Shown here: positions 13,401 to 25,400 of the stretch, piece after piece
How the letters are laid out: each line of letters begins with the position of its first letter
Position numbering within the stretch: the first letter of the stretch is position 1
Source: Bolinopsis microptera
Taxonomy: Eukaryota; Ctenophora; Tentaculata; Lobata; Bolinopsidae
Assembly (NCBI RefSeq): GCF_026151205.1
Contig: NC_087083.1
Location: forward strand, 5,062,460-5,126,459
Direction: 5' to 3'
DNA: 64,000 bases
Translations under genes and position numbers: made by a program
The notes under the pieces: model-generated
What the model was told of the DNA's origin: nothing
The model's database searches: none
Seen by the model: the letters and a program-made list of their open reading frames with translations, nothing else

Positions 13401-16400
13401 AAAAAGGTGTTATTAGTGTTATTAGAAGGTGTTATTAGAAGGTGTTATTAAAAAGTGTTATTAGTGTTATTAGAAGGTGTTATTAGAAGGTGGAATTAAA
13501 AGGTGTTATTACATGGTGTTATTAGTTTTCAACTACTACGTTCTGAATTCTGATTTCTTTCCCTCAGTAAAATGATACCAATTGTACATCGTGTCTGTAG
13601 TCTGTACTGTAAATGTGCAAGTTAATCATTGTTTGTAAGCTTTGTCCTGTAGTACTATGATAACTCTACGCTTTTTGTAACGCAAGAATTTCTGGTTTTC
13701 GTAATATAATAACATGTAGATTGTAGATAATATAATAAGTATACAAATTATAGAATTTGAAGGTGGGCGAGTCAAAAGTAAAGCCGTGGTTTTTAAATGT
13801 ATATGATTATTGATTACATACAGATGAGAATTAATCAATCAAATCCTTCAATCAAGACTCCAGCGGCTGTCATAGTTCGGGGTCACGATAACCTACCAGA
13901 CATCACATACTACACATAATACCATACATACCAGACGAGATTTCAAACATCATCAAATTTAAATAGGAACTTAAAACAAATATATTAAAACAAAACAACA
14001 CACAAATGATTTACTTGAGCGGTTTCACTGTTTCAGTCAAATCATACAGTTTAAATGGGCTTCTTACTCAATGATTACCTATTTCTAATAATTAGTGTAT
14101 GCTTTCTAACTGGAAGTTAGGTATTCATTATTCATTATTCAATATTCATAGAGGGATAAAAGCAAGATATTCAAATAAAAATAATACGCAAAATCTTTCG
14201 TTTCTAGTTCTCTGTGTGCTCAAGAAATTAGGTCAAACCAACAACTTGTTATCTACATTTTTATCTACATTGTTATCTACACTGTTATCTGCATTTTTAT
14301 CTACATTGTTATCTGCATTGTTATCTACACTGTTATCTGCATTGTTATCTACATTATACTCCACAAAGCGTACATCAGCTTTCATCTTATCAACGTTTTA
14401 GTGTCCTTTCATCTTGTCAAATTTTTGTTTTTTCAGAAGTTTTGGTTTCCTCAGATTTCCCCTTCGCAGTAGCACCTTTAAAAGTGTTTATAACCGCAAG
14501 AGCAGACGTACTGTTATCACGCCCTAACCTCCCACTACCCAATCTTCCAGAAAAAGAGCTAAAAGATTTCCTGGAAATAGACACAGACACAGTCTTCCAC
14601 ATGGTCCTAGCATTCAGCTGCTTCCTATAAGCAACCATCCCGGAGTTACGCGTCATGTAAACTATGGGATCCACGGCAGAGTTGAGGGGCATTATCAACA
14701 GACACAGTAATATCGTTATCAGATCTCCTTTGCTAGTGAATATCTCCTCTAGATATACGATGACAGGATCGTTGTAGGGGTTAAGATTAATCAGGATCAC
14801 ATCATAAGACAAACATATGAATAGAACAATCCAGAGTGCATTGAAAACGATGAAAAGCAGGCCTAGAATAAGAACAGTTATTGTAGCGGCTCTCTTCTGT
14901 TTGGCAGTGCCTGCCTGGCGTACTGCTTCATCTCCAGTTTGAAGCTTTAGAATTGTCACAAGGTTAAAGACACACACCAAAACCACGTGGGAAGAGATAA
15001 GGCCCCACTCTATTCTAAGAGAGTACCATTCTATTGGTTCGTGCTTCTTCGCGCAGGTTACCATCTTACCAAGATCGGGGGTAAGAGAATTTGTAAACTC
15101 GCTCAAACATGCCAGTACTAGTAGCTTTGTTCCAAAAAGTGCTATAAAAAGAGATGCAGCAGTGATTATAGCAAGTAGGATAAACTTTTGTTTCATTCTC
15201 AAGAAGGGTTGTACAGTGGAAATCATACGAGTGGCACTCAACAGCAGGGTAATAAAACAAGACATAAGAATGAAGAGAAGAAGTAAAGAATAGCAAGGCA
15301 GGGTTGTCTCCTCTAACCATATAAAGAACTTGTAAACATCCATAATTCCAAGGTTTGGGTTTTCACCCCGGAGAAAGTAATATAATTCTTGTAGGAAGTC
15401 GGGCAGTTTGTTCATGATGGGGATGAATACTGCAACGTTGATAGTGGAGATAACACAAATAAGGAGATCACAGATGTTCAGGCTGATTAGGAGTTTGTTG
15501 CCAAGGCCGTCTCGTTGATTCCTGAAAATAGTGTGTTCCAGAAAATCGTGGATAATCATTAATCATACTGGTATGATCGCATTATAGACTAGAATAAGTC
15601 AATAACAAGTTTGAAAGAAACAAACAATTAATCTAAAAGTGATCTTCAAGTTCCTACCTCAGAAAGTAAGATAGCGATATTCCATTAGTAATGATTCCAA
15701 GGGCTGATATTGCTGCTGAGACACCTATCCCGATCTTGAAAATCAAACTCAAATTTTCTGTGTACGAATCTATTACTGTATCTGCCATCCCTTTCAAAAT
15801 TTCGATCAGAAAGTAAAGTAAAGTAAAGTAAAAAGTAAAATTTATGACATCACATCATCACACATGTCTACAAACTATCATCGCACTGTGTGAAAAAATA
15901 TATAATAAATATTTCCCCACCAACATTGATTAATTATCAAATACAATATTTAAAAACAATTTCATCAGAGGTATTCTTTTATGTAAGAAATTGAACTAAT
16001 TTAAATTGTATTTTGTTACATGATGACATATTTAATAGTGTATTTTACGTATATGCTATCTTATTGTGAACGCTTAACCAGCTTTCACTCTTTGTAATGT
16101 ACATATTCCGATCAGAACGCGAACGATATTTCATGTCCAAATCTGAAGACTTAAATGTCTCCCGAAAATATTTGCAAAATTCCATTAGCACAGCTATGAT
16201 CGTGAACTTATGACTGAGTAAGCTGTGTATAATTTAGTGTGAGGGTTCTATAAATATATGTTCCATTTAAAAGCATTATAATGCTTTTATGAATGTTGCA
16301 GTTCATTATTCTATGCACATTGAAAAAAATGTATACGCCTTTTAAGGTTTTGTCCATTTCAAGTTTTAGTGGTTCAAATAAAAGAAATTTTCTGACAAAA

Positions 16401-19400
16401 GAAATTTTTTGAATAAAAGATAATTGTAATGTAAGTCACCTATTTATTCCTAATGCGTAACGGATGGAGTGGAGTTAAATATGAATTAATTTAATTACAT
16501 TTTAACTTAAAATAAATAAAATAAAAATATCATGTAAACAATAGACTAGTCAAAGAAATGGAAAAAAAAACCCTGCGCACATAAGAAATAAAAACTGATG
16601 AACAGTTGACAACAGTGATATGGGTTTTTCTTGCTGTCTGACTTATACCAGACAAACAGAATAAAATATTTAACAATTAAGTCTCCTGACCGGTACCTGG
16701 TACCTCTCAGTCGGGACCAGCTTTTGTTGCCCTATACCACTATTGCCCATGCAGCACCTGTCTCTTTTCAAACAATAGCATGGTGACTGGTATTTATGGT
16801 ATTTAGCCGGATATCTAGCAGATGGTAGGGCGAAAATATTGGAACATCTGAATTTTGATAATATGTCGGAGAGTTTGAGATTCATTGCCTTGAGCTAGTC
16901 CTTAGCCTTAATTTTTGGACAATCAAAACAATTTATTAAAATTAGCGAAACGTCTCCCGTATGCTGGCTGAACTCCTTCGTCTACAAATTATTAGTCAAA
17001 TCGGGTCACGTGATCTATTCGTCCCCTTTGTGGTCAATGTCACGTGATATGCCGTTTTCGAACCAATTTTTAACACCGAGATAATGAAATGTCCAATCTT
17101 TGACCTCTTCTTCATTGTCCACTCAATTTACAAATTCTTTTTGAAAAATGTGCTATCTTTTGTAACCTTATACAAGTTTACTGTACGCACAAATTGAATC
17201 AGCTATTACATCGTGGTATGAACGCATGATCGGTAAATCGAACAAAACATTTTATTAAATGTGCAACACCTGATGTACAATGCAACACCTGATGTACACC
17301 TGATGTACAATGCAATGTACACTATTATTAAAGTTTTGAAGTTAATAAAGTTTTACATTTGATTAAACTGTGTACATTTTAATACCTGTGTAAACTTAAT
17401 CATGTCATGTAATAGTTATTGAGTATTGGAATAGTATTGAACTATGTAAATTGTAAATATTTCGATATTTGCGTGCCTCAGTTAAAGGTATTCAAGGTAT
17501 TTACTAATAACCTTTGTTATTACAACATTAATAACAAGAGGACATCATCAAGGAATATCTAGTGTTTTGTTAATGTTGAGAGCTCTGTGTGTACAGGAAG
17601 TATTCATTGTGTGTGGTCAGTAGTGTATATTGTGTAAAGTATGTACATTGCACACACTTATCAAATAGAATGGTGGACCTAATCATCTAATTAAATTGTT
17701 GAGCTACCCAACTTGTCTCAAATCATCGAAGGCAAAATACAGCGCCCTTTTGTTCTAAAACGTGAACCAGCGGTTTTATTTCTTCGTATTTTAGACGAGG
17801 AACAACACAAGATAGCGTAGATAACAAGGTAACCTTATTAAGGCTAATGTTTTGATAAATTCCGATCTCTAGGAAATTCCCCGGACAACTATAATTATAC
17901 TGCACAACATGAAACGGTGTCATTGTATCTAAACATTGCCCTGTATTGATCGGAAGCTGTGCCAAATTGAGAGACAACTGACAAGTTCAGTGATTATAGT
18001 CCACTTCTGTGCAGCTTTAATAACTATAATTACTGTAATAACTATAATTACTGTAATAACTATAATTACTACCAGCTCATCTGACTCTGTCTGTTCACCA
18101 ACTATTTGACTCATTAAATACATCACGAGTCTTAACATAACGCGAAAATGTTTTCTCCCTGAATAAATTGTTAGTACGGTAGTTTTAGATTTACATGTGA
18201 ATAAGAAGGATAAACTGACTACTTCCATAATCATGTTTTGTATGTTTTTCATTTAGCTTTTGTAACAGAAAACAGGCCTGTCTATGATCCACGAGAATCG
18301 AGATTATTATTTGATGTTACTCTTACAAAATGTAAACAGGGATAAGTTCACGAACACAAAACAACGTTTGAACAAATTTAGTGACATTACTGAGCATCAA
18401 TAATACCAACTACCACATAGTTAAAAAAGTGCTTAATCAAGCCACGTGGTATGAGCTGGTGGTCACGTATTCCATACTATAGGATGTTTTATTAGAAAGT
18501 GTGGGTACATTAGGGCCAATGACTGATGAGAGTGTAGCGTTGAACGAGGGTTGAGGGGTAGGATAAGAGGGGTGTTTCTGTGGACTCCGCACAATTCTGC
18601 TCAAGGTTTACAACTCTTTCACTCTTTCAGGTTGAAGCGAACAGAGAATTCAGACTACATCGTACTCACTACGAGTCGGCACAGACTAGTGACTTTCAGT
18701 GTGCGCGTAGTGTCAGTATGCGAGTAAACCTACCTGCTGGTTAGTATTTTTAGTTAGGTATTAGATAAGTTATATATTAAGTTATATATTAAGTTATATA
18801 TTAAGTTATATATTAAGTTATATATTAAGTTATATATTAAGTTATATATTAAGTATTTTGTGTGAAATTTACAGTGAACTTATCTGCTGGTTGGTTTTTT
18901 TAGTTAAACATATTTTAATACACCAGATTCTTTACTTTCGGGGTCTAAAGCAAAAGCTAGTAACGCAAATCATGATTAAATGGGACGGCTAGAAAACTAT
19001 AGTGCAAACAACCTTACTTGATCTTAAGTACCTATTTTAAAATGTTTTATTCTAACTCCATAACATAACCAGTTTCTTACTAGGAAAATACTGTGTAATA
19101 CCCTGTACATATGATTCAAATACGTCTGGCGAGTTTGTCCTGAGATTCTTCACAACCAAGGCTATTGACATCAGGTGAGGACATAAGTTGATAAGAGAAT
19201 TAATTGCTTGAATTTGTGATATTTTGTGTTCTGATTTAATGAATTTTAAATTTAGGAAGATTAAAAAACTGAAAAAACGAATGATAGTTTGAATTTTATA
19301 AAGGAATTTGTAACGCTATTAAACCCCAAGTTCAAACAATCAATCATCGAGATTCGAGATACCCGAAATTATTCTAAATTTATCCAGAGAATCAAAGTTG

Positions 19401-22400
19401 AGTCCAGTCGATCACATCTCGTCACTATTAAAACTCCACTCTCCGAGATTTACATTTGTTCGGTAAACTGTGCTTTAATTAAAGACTAAAGCACTTAGAA
19501 ATAGCACCACCATTTAACCAATGAGAGGGCGTATAGTAGATCACGTGCACCATCATTCAACCAATGAGAGGGCGTATAGTAGATCACGTGCACCTCATCA
19601 ACCAATGAGAGGGCGTATAATAGATCACGTGCACCTCATCAACCGATGAGAGGGCGTATAGTAGATCACGTGCACCTCATCAACCAATGAGAGGGCGTAT
19701 AATAGATCACGTGCACCTCATCAACCAATGAGAGGTCGTATAGTAGATCACGTGCACCTCATCAACCAATGAGAGGGCGTATAGTAGATCTCGTGCACCT
19801 CATCAACCAATCAAAATATACATATATTTGTGGACCAGGTCGGATTTAACGCCTGTAGGGTTCCTACCGTAGCCTAAAATTAGCATTTTGTCACTTTTCC
19901 AAGTAGCTCTAGAGCTCTAAGGTTTTTGGTCGTATTTGGGTTTTGGGGAGAGAATTGAAGCATAATATACCGAATATAGAGTAATTAGATTGGAATATAC
20001 GCAGATTACTATTCAGTAGTGTTTTTGTTCTCTTTCCGTTCGGCAGTACTGTTAATCTTACCAATGGCAATGCTGGAGAATTTCCGATAGATATTAACTA
20101 TGTCATCAAAAAGGCGTGCTGTAATGATTTAATGTTTCGAGCCTGTCGAGAGTAATCTGTGCTTACTGCATTACCCTGAAGTTACCATGATGATTATTAT
20201 CTTCTGATACAGTACGCGCCGTATCTTTTATAGTGGGTGTTGATTAACAAAAGTTATAATCGCCGCTAATTGCTCCTATAACAAAAGGTTGACTCAGCTG
20301 ATACTTGGCACACTGCTCACACGGTTGTGTGGCAATTTATCGGGAAGTGTTGACAAAAGTCTTACATCATTATTACTTGCTCGAGTTGGTTTGAAATGAA
20401 ACTTTGGACTGCGAGTTGGACTTTCTGTACCAAACTGTACCATGGTACAATATTTGACGAAAGTCAATTATCTTGAGATCCTACTGATACATTTTCTTTA
20501 AACTTTCCAGATAGTTGTATGGCTATGAGACGGATAATCTGAGCAAGTTTGGGCGAATTTCTATGTGCCAAACTTGAGATATGACTTCAAACACAAGAAA
20601 ATATCTCAAATTGGTACAATATTTGACGAAAGTCAATTATCTTGAGATCCTACTGATACATTTTCTTTAAACTTTCCAGATAGTTGTATGGCTATGAGAC
20701 GGATAATCTGAGCAAGTTTGGGCGAATTTCTATGTGCCAAACTTGAGATATGACTTCAAACACAAGAAAATATCTCAAATTGGTACAATATTTGACGAAA
20801 GTCAATTATCTTGAGATCCTACTGATAAATTTTCTTTAAACTTTCCAGATAGTTGTATGGCTATAGGACAGATAATCTGAGCAAGTTTGGGCGAATTTTT
20901 ATGTGCCAAACCTGAGATATGACTTCAAACACAAGAAAATATCTCAAATTGGTACAATATTTGACAAAAGTCAATTATCTTGAGATCCTACTGATAAATT
21001 TTCTTTAAACTTTCCAGATAGTTGTATGGCTATGAGACGGATAATCTGAGCAAGTTTGGGCGAATTTCTATGTGCCAAACTTCAGATATGACTTCAAACA
21101 CAAGAAAATATCTCAAATTGGTACAATATTTGACGAAAGTCAATTATCTTGAGATCCTACTGATAAATTTTCTTTAAACTTTCCAGATAGTTGTATGGTT
21201 ATGAGACGGATAATCTGAGCAAGTTTGGGCGAATTTCTATGTGCCAAACTTGAGATATGACTTCAAACACAAGAAAATATCTCAAATTGGTACAATATTT
21301 GACGAAAGTCAATTATCTTGAGATCCTACTGATAAATTTTCTTTAAACTTTCCAGATAGTTGTATGGCTATAGGACGGATAATCTGAGCAAGTTTGGGCG
21401 AATTTCTATGTGCCAAACCTGAGATATGACTTCAAACACAAGAAAATATCTCAAATTGGTACAATATTTGACGAAATTCAATTATCTTGAGATCCTACTG
21501 ATAAATTTTCTTTAAACTTTCCAGATAGTTGTATGGTTATGAGACGGATAATAATGAGCAAGTTTGGGGGAATTTCTATGTGCCAAACTTGAGATATGAC
21601 TTCAAACACAAGAAAATATCTCAAATTAGCGGTTTCTAGCGGAACGCAGGCACAAATTTCGAGATCCTACTGATAAATTTTCTTTAAACTTTCCAGATAG
21701 TTGTATGGCTATGAGACAGATATTCTGTGCGATTTTGGGGGAATTTCTATGTGCAAAACCTGAGATATGACTTCAAACACAAGAAAATATCTCAAATTGG
21801 TACAATATTTGACGAAAGTCAATTATATCGAGATCCTACTGATAAAAAAAAATGTTGTGAAAAAATGTTGTGAAAAAATGGAAATAATATTTAGATGCTT
21901 CCTCCTCCTCCTCCTCTTCCTCCTCCTCCTCCTTCTCCTCCTCTTCCTCCTCTCCCTCATGCCCCTCCTCCTCCTCCTCCTCTTCCTCCTCCTCCTCAGT
22001 CTTCCTCCTCCTCAGTCATCATCCTCCTCCTCCTCCCCAGTCCTCCTCCTCCTCCTCCTCCTTTTCCTCCTCCTCCTCATACTCCTCATCAGTCCTCTTC
22101 CTCTTCCTCCTCTTCCTCCTCCTCCTCAGTCCTCCTCAGTCATCCTTCTCCTCCTCCTCCTCCTCCTCAGTCCTTCTCCTCCTCCTCTTCCCCCTCCTCA
22201 GTCTTCCTCATCCTCCTCATCCTCCTCCTCCTCCTCATCAGTCCTCCCCTTCCTCCTCCTTCCCCTCCTCAGTCCTCCTCTTCCAGTCCTCCTCCTTCTC
22301 CTCCTCCTCCTCATCAGTCCTCCTCCTCCTCCTCCTCCTCCTCCTCCTCCTCCTCTCCCTCCTCTCCCTCCTCTCCCTCATCCCCTCTTCCTCCTCCTCC

Positions 22401-25400
22401 TCAGTCCTCCTCAGTCCTACTCCTCTTCCTCAGTCCTACTCATCTTTCTCCTCCTCCTCCTCAGTCCTCCTCAGTCCTACTCCTCTTCCTCCTCCTCCTC
22501 CTCAGTCCTTCTAAGTAATACTCCTCTTCCTCCTCCTCCTCCTCAGTCCTCCTCAGTCCTCCTCCTCAGTCTTCCTCATCCTCCTCAGTCCTCCTACTCC
22601 TGAGTCCCCCTGAGTCCTCTTCCTCCTCATCCTCATCCTCCTCATCCTGTGTTCTCATCCTCCTCCTCCTCCTGAGTCCTCTCGAGTCCATCTCCTCCTG
22701 AGTCTTCCTCCATCTGAGTCCTCCTGATTCCTCCTCCTCCTGAGTCATCTACCTCCTCCACATCCTCCACTTCTTCCTCCTCTTCAGTCCTCCTCCTCCT
22801 TCTGAGTCCACCTCCTCCAATACCTCCTCCTCCTCCTCAGTCTTCCTCAGTCCTCCTCCTCAGTACTCCTCCTTCTCCTCCTCCTCCTATAGCCATGTAA
22901 CTATCTGGAAAGTTTTAAAACATTCTATCATTTAGATCTCCAAAATATATATGCCTTTGTTCCGCTAAAAACCGCCAATTTGGAGATATTTTCTTGTGTT
23001 TGAAGTCATATCTCAAGTTAGCACATAGAAATTCTCCCAAAATCGCACAGATTATCCGTCTCATAGCCATACAACTATCTAGAAAGTTTAAAGAAAATTT
23101 ATCAGTAGGATCTCGAAATATGTGCCTGTGTTCCGTTAGAAACCGCCAATTTGTGATATTTTCTTGTATTTGAAGTCATATCTTAGGTTTGGCACATAGA
23201 AACTCGCCCAAAATCGCACAGAATATCTGTCTCATAGTCATACAACTATCTAGTAAGTTTAAAGAAAATTTATCAGTAGGATCTTGAAGTATGTGCCTGT
23301 GTTCCGCTAGAAACCGCCAATTTGTGATATTTTCTTGTGTTTGAAGTCATATCTCAAGTTCAACACATAGAAATTCTACAAAAATCGCACAGATTATCTG
23401 TCTCATAGCCATACAACTATCTAGAAAGTTTAAAGAAAATTTATCAGTAGGATCTCGACATATGCGCCTGCGTTCCACTAGAAACCACCAATTTGTGATA
23501 TTTTCTTGTGTTTGAAGTCATATCTCAAGTTCAACACAGAAATTCTACAAAAATCGCACAGATTATCTGTCTCATAGCCATACAACTATCTAGAAAGTTT
23601 AAAGAAAATTTATCAATAGGATCTCGAAATATGTGCCTGCGTTCCGCTAGAAACCGCCAATTTGGAGATATTTTCTTGTGTTTGAAGTCATATCTCAAGT
23701 TTGGCATATAGAAATTCTCCCAAACTCTTACTCATTATCTGTCATATAGCCATCTAACTATCTGGAAAGTTTAAAGAAAATCTATCAATCAGATCTTGAG
23801 AAAATCGAAAATATATTCTAAGTGATTCACTAAAACACTCGATTTTCGACCATTCCATATGGTACAGTTTTGTCGAAAGTCCTTCTGTGGACTGCTCATG
23901 ATAGTACCGGAATTGTAACGCGCGATGACAGAATTGCTAGCTTTAATCCATTGCATTGTCCGGTTGCACGCGATTTCGGATTGCGCGCAGCATAGAATTA
24001 AGGTTACCTTGCCTGTTGAAGAGACAACACTTCAGAACATTCGATCCTACACTGGGCTGTCAAATAACTTGATCTTTTATTGGGCAAGAAGGACATTTTG
24101 AGTGTACCATAGTCGATATTATCATTACACACTTCTACTTTAGGTCTTGAGTAAGAAAGTATTCACATATTCTAACAAGTCATCCATGGGACTTACAATT
24201 CGCTTCATTGTAATGAATGCGCGCCTCTGTCACTTGTCCACTGTCGAGACCCTAGTTCTTCATAAAGCTCTTTAAACTTCACATATGATGCTGCTTTAAT
24301 GAGCCTAAAAATGCTTATTTTAGGAAGGAAGCCTGGGACGCTCCCGGCTTCGTCCTCTACTGCAACTCTAAATTTAATGAGTAAACCATGCTGGGTGTTG
24401 GGAGAAGCGGTTATTACAATAACTACAATAATTATTAATATCTTCCGATTATAACTTAGACCAGCTTTAAAATTTTGTTTTTAACGGGTGATTTCTTTCA
24501 GTCAAGTGATAGAAGAAATGCCTCAAAGACACTGGATGTTAAAGTGTTTTCTGAAACCCTACCTAGCGGGGGCCTCCTTTACTATCCGGGGTCTCAAGAT
24601 GATTGAGGGTATTCTTGGTAAGTCATAACTAGCTTGTTTAAGGCTGTACGTAGCGGACTAAAGTGCTTTCCTAAATAAGGCTGTAAGTACTAGCTGTAAA
24701 TACTAGCTGCACGTGTTCGCTGTAACATTAGCTGTAAATAGCTATGTAATAACTAGTTTGGCTTTAATTAAGTTATGGCTGTAAGTACCAAGTGTAAGTA
24801 CCGACTGTGCATTGCAGCTTTTGGTAGCACTTAATGAAGGTGAATGTTTGAACAGTGCATGCACTTTAAAGTTTAAAAAATACTATTGATTACGGGGTGA
24901 CAGTATGTTTGTTTTATTTGAGCTGCTTTTTTATCAGTTAGAAGCTGAAGAGCGTGTGTATTGTGATGAAACTTGTTGTTTTTGTTGGAAGCTTTAATTT
25001 TATTTGCATGCTGCAAGAAAAATGTGATTTTTGGAGAATGCAAGCGTGTCATGATGTAATGGTGAATGAACTGTCATTAAACTCCATTTGTTACTTGCTC
25101 GTTCATGTAATCTTTTCAAGGTTTGGGCGGAACTTTAGTGTCAAAAAACGGGGTAGAATCAGTTGCAGGGTATTACGGTATGTTTGATAAATGCCCAGCA
25201 AATTAATTAATCAATTAATTAATCATATTTCATCACTATCTGCTATTCTGCTCTAGTCTGTGAAGTTTAATTGCTGTTTATATCCCAGCATCTTTTCTTT
25301 TTCAAAAACAAATTCTCTCCAGAGGACGAAAGCTGATATTTCTTTCTACGATTAACATCTTGTCACCTGTTCAATAAGCGACAGCAAATCCCTTCATTAA

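Noticed and set aside
19504-19812. Regular array considered as a CRISPR array
   Set aside because: Direct tandem repeats without unique spacers, in an animal intron.
21767-22748. Leu/Pro/Ser-rich frames of 200-280 codons
   Set aside because: Low-complexity TCC microsatellite, with no start context, splice support or domain.
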